NCBI GenBank assembly: GCA_945948185.1
Contig: CAMFAL010000003.1
Span: 1-64,000 of the forward strand
Direction: 5' to 3'
From: an uncultured Clostridia bacterium
GTDB lineage: Bacteria; Bacillota; Clostridia; Oscillospirales; Oscillospiraceae
DNA length: 64,000 nucleotides
In this document: positions 35,043-43,300 of the stretch, in pieces
Layout of the letters: each line of letters opens with the position of its first letter
Position numbering within the stretch: the first letter of the stretch is position 1
Made by a program: the position numbers and the translations under genes
The notes under the pieces: model-generated
Told to the model about the DNA's origin: nothing
Database searches by the model: none
What the model saw: the letters and a program-made list of their open reading frames with translations, nothing else

Positions 35043-35747
35043 ATGGACAAGCTGAATCTCACCGATCTGCTGGAAAGCAACGCCTACCCCGGCCGGGGCA
35101 TCGTCCTGGGCCGCAGCGCCGACAACAAGTATTCCGTGGCCGCCTACTTCATCATGGGCCGTAGCGAGAACTCCCGGAACCGGGTGTTCACCGTCACCGA
35201 GGATGGCATCCGCACCGAGGCCCACGATCCTTCCAAGATGACCGACCCCAGCCTCATCATCTATCACCCCGTCCGCAAGGTGGGTAATGACCTGATCGTC
35301 ACCAACGGCGACCAGACCGACACCATCCGCGACGGCCTGCTGGCAGGCAGGAGCTTTGGTCAGGCGCTGCATACCCGCGAATTTGAGCCGGACGGTCCCA
35401 ACTACACTCCCCGCATCTCCGGCATCCTCTGTGAAAACGGCAGCTTCCGTCTGTCCATTCTGAAGTCCGCCGACGGCGATCCCTCCTGCTGCCACCGCTA
35501 TTTTTACACCTACGACCATCCCCTGGCCGGCGAGGGCCGCTTCATCCACACCTACATGGGCGACGGCACTCCCCTCCCCTCCTTTGAGGGCGAACCGGAG
35601 CGGGTCATCCTGGACGCCCCCAGCGCCGAGGCTCTTGCAGGGCAGATGTGGAACGCTCTGAACCCCGACAACAAGGTGTCTCTGTTCGTGCGCTACACCG
35701 ATCTGGCCACCGGAGAATATCAACAGGTCATCCGCAACAAGTTCTGA
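35043..35747 (+). CDS. purO: IMP cyclohydrolase, PurO-like (archaeal type)
   Basis: 234 residues resembling the archaeal PurO cyclohydrolase family: NAYPGRGIVLGRS near 13, RNRVFTV and DPSLIIYHP, then GRFIHTYMGDG. Catalyses FAICAR ring closure to IMP, the last de novo purine step, normally done in bacteria by the N-terminal domain of PurH. Clostridia that carry it often have a separate transformylase, not present in this window. ATG after AAGGAG. Name by similarity; no catalytic residues verified. Confidence 0.78.
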   Translation: MDKLNLTDLLESNAYPGRGIVLGRSADNKYSVAAYFIMGRSENSRNRVFTVTEDGIRTEAHDPSKMTDPSLIIYHPVRKVGNDLIVTNGDQTDTIRDGLLAGRSFGQALHTREFEPDGPNYTPRISGILCENGSFRLSILKSADGDPSCCHRYFYTYDHPLAGEGRFIHTYMGDGTPLPSFEGEPERVILDAPSAEALAGQMWNALNPDNKVSLFVRYTDLATGEYQQVIRNKF

Positions 35748-35759
35748 TTGCTGATACAA

Positions 35760-35788
35760 AAGGACACCGCCGAAATGGCGGTGTCCTT
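35760..35788. terminator. Terminator between convergent genes
   Basis: Perfect 12-base stem AAGGACACCGCC/GGCGGTGTCCTT, loop GAAAT, then a T-rich tail on the plus strand. Serves purO and probably the facing gene. Confidence 0.85.
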
Positions 35789-35806
35789 GCTTTTTATTCA
35801 TGCGGT

Positions 35807-36181
35807 TCAGTAACCCTGGAAGGGCTCACACACATCCATTGGCAGGTCCGGCCGGACGGTGCGGATGCGGTCCAGGACCTTTTCCGCCACAGCTCGTTTC
35901 TCGAACAGGAAATCCTTGTAAAACTCCCCGTCATAGGAAGCCCGGAGGCACACCATGGGCAGCTGCTTGCCGCAGGTGCCAGTGACACTGAGGGCGGTGT
36001 TCCGCACCTTCACCTGGCTCAGGGCATCAAAGGGGAGATACTGGGTGCCGGGGAACGCCGCAAAATAGATGGCCCTGTCGCTAACCCGGAACTGCTCCAC
36101 CCGAACGGAAGCCTGATAGTCCTGTTCCGCATTCTCCAGCGCATGGCTCTGTGCCAGAGATTTCATCTTGAAGATCGCCAT
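35807..36181 (-). CDS. Conserved hypothetical protein
   Basis: 124 residues, no signal or membrane helix. Mixed alpha/beta character: helical N-terminus, strands around YFAAFPGTQYLPFDALSQV and SYDGEFYKDFLFEKRAVAEK. Reminiscent of small PH-like folds but no family can be named. Ribosome site AAAGGAGG precedes the ATG. Transcribed towards the purO terminator. Confidence 0.6.
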   Translation of the reverse strand: MAIFKMKSLAQSHALENAEQDYQASVRVEQFRVSDRAIYFAAFPGTQYLPFDALSQVKVRNTALSVTGTCGKQLPMVCLRASYDGEFYKDFLFEKRAVAEKVLDRIRTVRPDLPMDVCEPFQGY

Positions 36182-36291
36182 AAGATGCCCTCCTTTGGTT
36201 CTGGATTTTTTTATATAATACGTGTTTTCCCATCTTTTTGTCTATCGCAAATGCAACATTTCGGTAAATTCTCTCACTGACGCGCAAAAAA

Positions 36292-36317
36292 AGAAACCGG
36301 CCTGAAGGCCGGTTTCT
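36292..36317 (-). terminator. Terminator of the zinc-ribbon gene at 36326
   Basis: AGAAACCGGCC/GGCCGGTTTCT stem, TGAA loop, T-run on the minus strand. Confidence 0.85.
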
Positions 36318-36325
36318 CTTATTTC

Positions 36326-36703
36326 TCACTCACCCATGGGGGCGCCGCACTGGGGACAGAACTTGCTGTCAGCCTTGGCGCCGCAGATGGGGCAGGTCTT
36401 TTCCGCCGTGACCACTTCCACCACGGGCTCGTCCTTGGTGGCTTCCTTGGCGGCTTCCATCTCCGCGATCTTGGCCTTGGAGGCGTTGACAGCCTCCACC
36501 ATGTCACGGACGGCGTCGGGGATCTCACCCTCGTACTCGTTGACGAACCACTCGCCGATGATGCGGTAGTTCTTGTCGATCTCCCGCTGCTCGCCGGCGA
36601 TAGCGACGGAGAGCTTGGTCAGTTCAGCGGCGTCCTTTGCCTTGTCCGCGGCGACAGCGGCCACGTCCTTTGCCTTCTTGGTCAGTTCATCAAAAAAAGC
36701 CAT
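36326..36703 (-). CDS. Helical protein with C-terminal zinc ribbon
   Basis: 125 residues. The first two-thirds are Ala/Lys/Glu-rich helix, possibly coiled coil (DELTKKAKDVAAVAADKAKD), and the C-terminus has CPICGAKADSKFCPQCG, a double CxxC zinc ribbon. Common in Clostridia; function unknown. Ribosome site AAGGGGA before the ATG; own terminator. Confidence 0.75.
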   Translation of the reverse strand: MAFFDELTKKAKDVAAVAADKAKDAAELTKLSVAIAGEQREIDKNYRIIGEWFVNEYEGEIPDAVRDMVEAVNASKAKIAEMEAAKEATKDEPVVEVVTAEKTCPICGAKADSKFCPQCGAPMGE

Positions 36704-36800
36704 TTGAAAATCCCCTTTCTATCATGCGGCCTCCGGCCGTTCCTTTGATGCTCTCAGTATATCCGAGTTTTTCCGGAAACGCAACCGCTTTTCCATTTGT

Positions 36801-38312
36801 TTACACATCGTTTTCAATCCAGGTCCGGGCACGCTCTACCGCCCGCAGCCACTGGCGGTAATCCGCCGCGCAGTCCGCCTCCCCCCGCTGGGGTTGGAAT
36901 ACATGCTGACTACGGCGCAGCCCCTCCAGCTCCGGAAGGCCGCTCCAGACACCCGCTGCCAGTCCCGCCAGAGCCGCCGCGCCGAAGGCGGTGGTCTCCA
37001 CCTGGGCGGGTCTGTCCACCGGCAGCCGCAGCAGGTCCGCCTGGGTCTGCATCAGGATATCGCTGACAGAGGCGCCGCCGTCCACCCGCAGGGTGGTGAT
37101 GGGACAGGAGGCGTCCGCGTTCATGGCCCGCACCAGGTCCGTCACCTGGAAGGCAATGGAGTCCAGCACTGCCCGGGCGATATGGGCCTTGGTGGAACCC
37201 CGGGTCAGGCCCACAATGGTGCCCCGGGCATACATATCCCAATAGGGCGCTCCCAAGCCCGTGAAGGCAGGCACGATGTACACACCGCTGGAGGAGGGAA
37301 CGCTCTCCGCCAAGCGGTCGCAGTCCGGCGCGGACTCGATCAGTCCCAGCTCATCCCGCAGCCACTGGATGGTGCTGCCGGCGTTGAACACGCTGCCCTC
37401 CAGGGCGTAGGTGGTCTTTTTATCCAGCACCCAGCCCACAGAGGTCACCAAACCAGATTGGGACCGCACCGCCTGTTCGCCCACGTTCATCAGGGTGAAG
37501 CAGCCGGTGCCGTAGGTGTTTTTGGCCTGACCCGGGGTGAAACACCCCTGTCCGAACAGCGCCGCGGGCTGATCCCCGGCACTGCCGCAGATGGGGATGC
37601 CCGCCAAGTCCTCCAGGCCGGGAATTCCTGCCGCCACCGAGCCGTACACCTCGCTGTTGGACCGGGGCTCCGGCAACAGGGACATGGGGATGTCCAAGGC
37701 CTTGCACAGGTCTGCGTCCCATTGCAGGGTGTGGATATTGAACAGCATGGTGCGGGAGGCGTTGGAGGCATCTGTTACATGGACCTTCCCGCCGGTCAGG
37801 TTCCAGATGAGCCAGGAGTCCACCGTACCGGCACACAATTCGCCCCGCTCCGCCCGCTGCCGGACACCGGGGACATTGTCCAGGATCCATTTGATCTTGG
37901 TGCCGGAAAAATAGGCGTCGATCAGCAGGCCCGTCTTCTCCGTCACCGCTTCGTCCAGGCCCTCCACCTTCAACCCGTCGCAGATAGCGGCGGTCCGGCG
38001 GCACTGCCACACGATAGCGTTGCACACCGGCTTTCCGGTGGCCCGCTCCCACAGGATGGTGGTCTCCCGCTGGTTGGTAATACCCAGGGCCGCGATCTGC
38101 TTGGGATCAATGTGGGCGGTGTCCACCGCCTCCGCCAGAGCCCGCTTCTCCGTGGCCCAGATCTCCATGGGATCGTGCTCCACCCAGCCAGGCTGGGGGT
38201 AAATCTGGCGGAAAGGATACTGGGTGCGGGCCACAATGGCCCCGGTGCGGTTGAACAGGATGGCCCGGGAACTGGTGGTCCCCTGGTCCAGCGCCACTAC
38301 ATAAGTCTCCAT
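36801..38312 (-). CDS. glpK: Glycerol kinase
   Basis: 503 residues, FGGY family. Phosphate-binding start YVVALDQGTTSSRAILFN, substrate motifs NQRETTILWER and the C-terminal FGGY signature area (RVDGGASVSDILMQ). Forms glycerol-3-phosphate from glycerol and ATP. ATG after AGAGGAGG. Divergent from a monoacylglycerol-lipase-like gene that could supply glycerol; the two share a promoter palindrome. Confidence 0.96.
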   Translation of the reverse strand: METYVVALDQGTTSSRAILFNRTGAIVARTQYPFRQIYPQPGWVEHDPMEIWATEKRALAEAVDTAHIDPKQIAALGITNQRETTILWERATGKPVCNAIVWQCRRTAAICDGLKVEGLDEAVTEKTGLLIDAYFSGTKIKWILDNVPGVRQRAERGELCAGTVDSWLIWNLTGGKVHVTDASNASRTMLFNIHTLQWDADLCKALDIPMSLLPEPRSNSEVYGSVAAGIPGLEDLAGIPICGSAGDQPAALFGQGCFTPGQAKNTYGTGCFTLMNVGEQAVRSQSGLVTSVGWVLDKKTTYALEGSVFNAGSTIQWLRDELGLIESAPDCDRLAESVPSSSGVYIVPAFTGLGAPYWDMYARGTIVGLTRGSTKAHIARAVLDSIAFQVTDLVRAMNADASCPITTLRVDGGASVSDILMQTQADLLRLPVDRPAQVETTAFGAAALAGLAAGVWSGLPELEGLRRSQHVFQPQRGEADCAADYRQWLRAVERARTWIENDV

Positions 38313-38345
38313 AAGCAGCCTCCTCTGGCGTTTTTTCGCGGAGTA

Positions 38346-38370
38346 TGATATAATAAGTTACATTATATCA
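38346..38370. promoter_or_regulatory. Overlapping divergent extended -10 promoters for glpK and the lipase gene
   Basis: Perfect inverted repeat TGATATAAT-AAGTTAC-ATTATATCA: each arm is an extended -10 (TGA-TATAAT), one reading right (gene at 38390), one left (glpK). The start points fall within each other, so the two promoters should exclude one another. No good -35 on either side. Confidence 0.65.
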
Positions 38371-38389
38371 CAAGGAGGCGGCGTTTACC

Positions 38390-39328
38390 ATGGTTCAAAA
38401 CGAATTTACTTTTCTCTCCGCCGACAGAAAGACTCCCATCCACGCGGTGGAGTGGCTGCCGGAGGGGCAAGTCCAGGCTGTTCTGCAAATCTCCCATGGC
38501 GTGGCTGAGTACATCCTGCGCTATGAGCCCTTTGCGGAATATCTCACCACCCGGGGCTTCGCCGTGGTAGGCCATGACCACCTGGGTCACGGCCAGTCCG
38601 TGGCAGAGGGCAGTCCCCGGCTGTACTTTGGCCCCAGGGGCAGCTGGAACTGGGTGGTGGATGACATTGACCGCCGTCGGAACCTGGCAAAAGAAAAATT
38701 CCCCCAGGTCCCCTATTTCCTGCTGGGCCACTCCATGGGCTCTTTTCTGGCCCGCACCTACCTGATCCGCTATCCCGGTGCCGTGGATGCGGCGGTCATC
38801 ATGGGCACCGGCCAGATGTCCCCCGCCATCATCGCCGGGGGCAAGGCGGTGGCCGCCGAAGAGGCCCGCCGCATTGGCGAGGACCAGACCAGCTCCCTGG
38901 TGGACAAGCTGGCCTTCGGCGCCTACAACAAGCGCTTCGCCCCCAACCGCACCGGCTTCGACTGGCTGTCCCTCAACCAGGACAACGTGGACCGCTATAT
39001 CGCCGACCCCCTCTGCGGCGGGAATGCTACCATTGGCCTGTTTCGGGAGATGCTGGGGGGCCTGTCCTTCATCGCCAGCCTTCAGAATCTGAAGCGGATG
39101 AACCTGAACATCCCGGTGCTGTTCATCTCCGGCGAGATGGACCCGGTAGGCGACTGCGGCAAGGGCGTGCAGCGGGCCTACGAGAGTTTCCGGAAAGCAG
39201 GCGTCCGGGACGTGTCCCTGAAGCTGTATCCAGAACTGCGGCATGAAATTCTCAACGAAGCCTGCCGGGAGACAGTCTACGGCGACATCTATCAATGGCT
39301 GGCAGCCAAAGTTCCGATTTCTGTATAA
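38390..39328 (+). CDS. Alpha/beta hydrolase, monoacylglycerol lipase-like
   Basis: 312 residues, serine aminopeptidase S33/lysophospholipase family. Oxyanion region ISHGVAEYILRYEP (about 34), GHDHLGHGQS (about 61), nucleophile elbow LGHSMGSFL (about 112), acid in SGEMDPVGD (about 248) and histidine in YPELRHEIL (about 285). The neighbouring glycerol kinase supports monoglyceride breakdown. ATG after AAGGAGG. Confidence 0.88.
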   Translation: MVQNEFTFLSADRKTPIHAVEWLPEGQVQAVLQISHGVAEYILRYEPFAEYLTTRGFAVVGHDHLGHGQSVAEGSPRLYFGPRGSWNWVVDDIDRRRNLAKEKFPQVPYFLLGHSMGSFLARTYLIRYPGAVDAAVIMGTGQMSPAIIAGGKAVAAEEARRIGEDQTSSLVDKLAFGAYNKRFAPNRTGFDWLSLNQDNVDRYIADPLCGGNATIGLFREMLGGLSFIASLQNLKRMNLNIPVLFISGEMDPVGDCGKGVQRAYESFRKAGVRDVSLKLYPELRHEILNEACRETVYGDIYQWLAAKVPISV

Positions 39329-39331
39329 AAA

Positions 39332-39357
39332 AAGCGCGGTGCTTTTGCACCGCGCTT
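39332..39357. terminator. Terminator between convergent genes
   Basis: AAGCGCGGTGC-TTTT-GCACCGCGCTT perfect stem, with seven A residues upstream giving a T-run for the minus-strand SLH gene. Confidence 0.9.
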
Positions 39358-39374
39358 CTTTCATGGGTAACTGC

Positions 39375-41327
39375 TCAGTGGCGGACCTCCACCACACGGA
39401 CAACGCCGTCCCTGACATGCAGGTCCATGGTGCTGGCATAGGCCATCCCCTTGTCCAGAGAGGTCCATTCCTTACTGTCGGCATTATAGCACAGGACATC
39501 CGCAGGCACCGTATAAGTCCTGCCGCCGAAGGTCACCGCCGTCTTGCCGATCCAGGCGCCGAGGGAGACATTCTTCAGCTTCGTCAGCTCCGAGATACCG
39601 GTAAAGCGGCCCTCGCTGTTCAGCGTGGCTGCCACAAATGCTCCGTTCCGCACAGAGAAGGCGGTTTCAATGGGACCGGTGGATTGGCCATTGCCATACT
39701 CGATCTCAACACTTCTCTCCCTCTCATTACCGGCTTCACCTGTGGTCTCATGCACCACTGCCCGGCCGTAAAGTACCGTTCCGCTCTTACTGCTGCCCAG
39801 GGCAATCAGGTCCACATCACCGGCCCAGTTGGTCCGGGCGCAGAGAATCTCGCCGGACTTGATGACACCGGCGGTCAGCTGGCTGAGGCTGATAAGCTCG
39901 CCATTCCGGAATACCATCACATTCTCCGCCAGCTTCTGCTTGCCCAACGTCCGGGCCGCGATATCCAGGTCCCCGGAGACACCGCTGCTGAGAACGGAGA
40001 GATTCAGCGCGCCCTTCTTTACGCCAGAAATACGGACCACCTTGCCAAAGTATTTCTCCTCCGCCTTGGCGGGCAGCTGGATCATGGTGTTTCCGCACAG
40101 CATACGCACAGTGCCGTCCATGGAGACCACACCCAGGGCATTGCCCCGCGCACCGCTGCTGGGTTCCACCGCAGCAGCCACCTGGCCGTCTGCCGTCAGC
40201 AGCAGAGTCATCTGCCTGCCGGGCTTGAAGGTTGCCAGGGAATCTCTGGCCGTGGGCATTACATAGAATTCCGTGCCGTTCAGGACCCTGATCTTGACAG
40301 GGGCGTTGGGATTGGGCTCACAGGATTCATAGTACACCGTCACTCGGGTATCGCATACCAGGATGGAATTGGTAGCGGGGTAATAAGTCGCCACATCGTT
40401 CTTCCGCAGGTCGTTCACTGTGGCCGGAGAGCCGTTCTTGTAAATCTGATAATCGTTGTTTCCGGCCAGGGCGCTGAGTCCCTCGGCGGAGCGGTCAGCC
40501 CAGATGATGACGGCCGCGTCGGCATTGCCGGTGCTTCCGGCGGACTGAGGCAGGAAAGTCAGCGCCTTCTCCTTGCTGAACACCACCCGGCCCCGGGAGC
40601 CCAGCAAGGAGGTGGCGGCCACAGGATGGGTCATGGTGTATTCCTTCCCGTCGGAGGTCTTGAGGATGCCGCTGCCGCCGTCGATGGACAGAAGCTCCGT
40701 CTCCTCTCCCAGCTCATACAGGGTGCCGCCCTCCTTTTTCTCGGCCCGCAGCAGGTTCATGAACAGCTTCGCCGCCTGGGCGCGGGTCAGGGGCGCGTTT
40801 CCGGCGGTGCCCACGCCGTCGGTCAGGCCGGCGGTGGCACCCACGGCCATGTAGCTGTCCGGCCACACGCCGCCCACGTCCTCGTCTTTATAACCCAACA
40901 GCCGCAGCAGAATGGTCACCGCCTGCCCCAGTGTCACAGTCCGTTCCGGATAGAACTTTCCGTCGGGATAGCCTGCGATGATGCTCCGGCCCTTAGCGGC
41001 CAGGTTGATGTACCCGGCAGCCCAGTGGGAGGACTTCACATCCGGGAACACGGTCACGGCCCGGTAGCGGCCCAGCTCATTGGAACCATCCACCATATAC
41101 GTGACCATTTTGCAGAACTGTGCCCGGGTCAGCTTGAGTTCAGGACGGAAGGTGCCGTCGCCATAGCCGTCCAACACACCCATGAGCCGCAGGCTCTCCA
41201 CTGCCACAGCGGTGTTGGTATCCGTCAGATCGGAAAACCGGACGGTCTCCGCGGCGCCTGCCGGGATCACCAGTGTGGCCATCACCATGACAACCGCCAG
41301 CAGGGCTGTCAGGATTCTTTTTTTCAT
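39375..41327 (-). CDS. Exported S-layer-homology (SLH) domain protein
   Basis: 650 residues. Signal peptide about 1-25 ending PAGAAE. Three SLH repeats cover about 28-200 (LRLMGVLDGYGDGTFRPELK; AGYPDGKFYPERTVTLGQAV; GLTDGVGTAGNAPLTRAQAA) that bind pyruvylated wall polymers. The remaining about 440 residues are beta-rich with no recognised domain. It is the last gene of an operon with an ABC exporter and membrane-fusion-type protein (14-base gap to the permease), so it may be a wall-anchored partner of that exporter. Confidence 0.88.
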   Translation of the reverse strand: MKKRILTALLAVVMVMATLVIPAGAAETVRFSDLTDTNTAVAVESLRLMGVLDGYGDGTFRPELKLTRAQFCKMVTYMVDGSNELGRYRAVTVFPDVKSSHWAAGYINLAAKGRSIIAGYPDGKFYPERTVTLGQAVTILLRLLGYKDEDVGGVWPDSYMAVGATAGLTDGVGTAGNAPLTRAQAAKLFMNLLRAEKKEGGTLYELGEETELLSIDGGSGILKTSDGKEYTMTHPVAATSLLGSRGRVVFSKEKALTFLPQSAGSTGNADAAVIIWADRSAEGLSALAGNNDYQIYKNGSPATVNDLRKNDVATYYPATNSILVCDTRVTVYYESCEPNPNAPVKIRVLNGTEFYVMPTARDSLATFKPGRQMTLLLTADGQVAAAVEPSSGARGNALGVVSMDGTVRMLCGNTMIQLPAKAEEKYFGKVVRISGVKKGALNLSVLSSGVSGDLDIAARTLGKQKLAENVMVFRNGELISLSQLTAGVIKSGEILCARTNWAGDVDLIALGSSKSGTVLYGRAVVHETTGEAGNERERSVEIEYGNGQSTGPIETAFSVRNGAFVAATLNSEGRFTGISELTKLKNVSLGAWIGKTAVTFGGRTYTVPADVLCYNADSKEWTSLDKGMAYASTMDLHVRDGVVRVVEVRH

Positions 41328-41341
41328 AGTTTTCTTCCTCC

Positions 41342-42604
41342 TTATTCCGCCCGCAGTGCTTCCACAGGCTGGAGCTTCGATGCTTTCGCCGCCGGGTAGC
41401 TGCCGAAGATGATGCCCAGCGCCACAGACAGGGCAAAGGCACCCACCGTCACCTTCACCGGCGGGAAAATGGTCATCTGCATCAGCAGTGTACTGAGAAT
41501 CACACTGCCCGCCGTACCGAACAGGATGCCCACGATGCCGCCGATGCCGCAGAGCATGGCCGCCTCAATCAGGAACTGTGCCACGATGCTGCTGCGCTGG
41601 GCGCCGATGGCCCGGCGGATACCGATTTCCCGGGTTCGCTCGGTGACGGTGACCAGCATGATATTCATAATGCCGATGCCGCCCACTGCCAGAGAAATGG
41701 CGGCAATGCCGCCCAGCACCAGGCCGATCATGCTCAGATACTCATTGGACTGCTCCTGCCACTGGCTCTCGGAATACACGCCAAAGCCGCCGGTATTCTG
41801 ATCCACCAAACCCTTCAAAAAGCCGTTGAGCCGGGAGATGGCCTCGGTCATGGCTTCGCTGCTGCGGGCCTTCACCAGGAACTCCGTGGGCTTCTCGCCG
41901 CCCAGGATGCGCCGGGCGGTATAGGGAAACACGATGAAATTGTCCAGCCGGCTCTGGTCTGCGCTCTCATCGCTGAGGCGGGCAGCATAGACACCCGCCA
42001 CCAGGAATCTGTTGCCGTTGACCGACAGTTCCTTCCCCACTGGGTCAGCGGAACCGAAGAAGGTTTTGGCCGCCTGGGCGCCCATGACACAGACCTGATT
42101 GTACTTCTCAATGTCCAGCAGGGCCAGGTCCCGGCCCTTGGCAATGGTCAGATTGTTGCAGGCGGCGTACTGGTCGCTGCCGTAGTACAGGCTGGGAGGC
42201 ACATCGCCGGTGATGTTGCCCCTCTCGTCCCACTGGTACTGCATATTGGCAGTGGACTTGAGGCCGTAGGACACCGTGGCGTTGCACCAGCCGGTGGGCG
42301 TCACGCCGAGCACATACTCTTTCAATCCGTTGCAGTAATCGTACAGATCCGGGAAGTAGTCCTTGGAGATGTCATTGCCGTCCTCGTCGTACATCCAGCT
42401 GTAAATACTGACGGTGATGCGGTTGCTTCCCATAGCCTCAAACTGTTCCATGGTCTTGAGCTTCATGCCCTCCATGACGGAGACGATGGTCATGACGGCG
42501 GCGATACCGATAAAAATACCCAAAATGGTCAGGGCGGACCGGCCCTTCTTACCCCAAATGGATTTCCATGCCATTTTCACGGCCTGTTGGAGATTCACAG
42601 CCAA
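41342..42604 (-). CDS. ABC transporter permease, MacB/FtsX type
   Basis: 420 residues: N-terminal helix (about 22-42), a large extracellular MacB-like domain (about 50-280) and three C-terminal helices with the FtsX signature (GGIGIMNIMLVTVTERTREI, part). Start overlaps the ATPase end by 10 bases. With the ATPase and MacA-like protein it forms a tripartite-like exporter of peptides, antibiotics or lipids; substrate unknown. Confidence 0.93.
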   Translation of the reverse strand: MAVNLQQAVKMAWKSIWGKKGRSALTILGIFIGIAAVMTIVSVMEGMKLKTMEQFEAMGSNRITVSIYSWMYDEDGNDISKDYFPDLYDYCNGLKEYVLGVTPTGWCNATVSYGLKSTANMQYQWDERGNITGDVPPSLYYGSDQYAACNNLTIAKGRDLALLDIEKYNQVCVMGAQAAKTFFGSADPVGKELSVNGNRFLVAGVYAARLSDESADQSRLDNFIVFPYTARRILGGEKPTEFLVKARSSEAMTEAISRLNGFLKGLVDQNTGGFGVYSESQWQEQSNEYLSMIGLVLGGIAAISLAVGGIGIMNIMLVTVTERTREIGIRRAIGAQRSSIVAQFLIEAAMLCGIGGIVGILFGTAGSVILSTLLMQMTIFPPVKVTVGAFALSVALGIIFGSYPAAKASKLQPVEALRAE

Positions 42605-43296
42605 TCCACCTCCTGGAGCTTATCCTCCACGATCTTGCCGTCCGCCAGCCGCACGCAGCGGCGGGCGGTAGCGGCAATGCCGTTGTCGTGGGTGATGAGA
42701 ATGACGGTGCTGCCCTCCTTGTTGAGCTGCTGGAGGAATTTCAGCACCTCCTGGCCTGTGCGGGAATCCAGGGCACCGGTGGGCTCGTCGGCCATAATAA
42801 TGGGCGGCTTGGTGGCGATGGCCCGGGCGATGGCCACCCGCTGCTGCTGGCCGCCGGACATCTCCGTGGGCTTGTGCTTCACCCGGCCCGCCAGCCCCAC
42901 CCGCTCCAGGGCCTCCATGGCCATGTCGTAGCGGTCATCGGCGTTAATGCCCTGATAGATCAGGGGCAGTTCCACGTTTTCCAGCACCGTCAGGGACTGG
43001 ATCAGGTTGTACTGCTGAAAAATGAAGCCGATCTGCTTGTTGCGGATGCGGGAGAGCTCCTTGTCCGTCAATTCCCGGACGTCCGTGCCGTCCAGGAAAT
43101 AGTCGCCCCGGGTGGGGATATCCAGACAGCCCAGCACGTTCATCATGGTGGACTTGCCGGAGCCGGACTGTCCCACCACGGCCACGAACTCTCCCTGATC
43201 AATGTCAAGGGACACGCCGTCCAAAGCGCGGACCTCGCTCTCCAGGCCCTCGCCGTAGATCTTATACACGTCCCGCAATTGTATCAAGCGTGCCAT
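42595..43296 (-). CDS. ABC transporter ATP-binding protein, MacB/LolD type
   Basis: 233 residues from MARLIQLRDVYKIYGEG, which starts 4 bases after the membrane-fusion gene stop; a longer frame upstream is inside that gene. Walker A GQSGSGKST (about 40), signature LSGGQ-like EMSGGQQQRVAIARA (about 143), Walker B IIMADEPTGALD. Powers the adjacent permease. Confidence 0.95.
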   Translation of the reverse strand: MARLIQLRDVYKIYGEGLESEVRALDGVSLDIDQGEFVAVVGQSGSGKSTMMNVLGCLDIPTRGDYFLDGTDVRELTDKELSRIRNKQIGFIFQQYNLIQSLTVLENVELPLIYQGINADDRYDMAMEALERVGLAGRVKHKPTEMSGGQQQRVAIARAIATKPPIIMADEPTGALDSRTGQEVLKFLQQLNKEGSTVILITHDNGIAATARRCVRLADGKIVEDKLQEVDWL

Positions 43297-43300
43297 GGCG

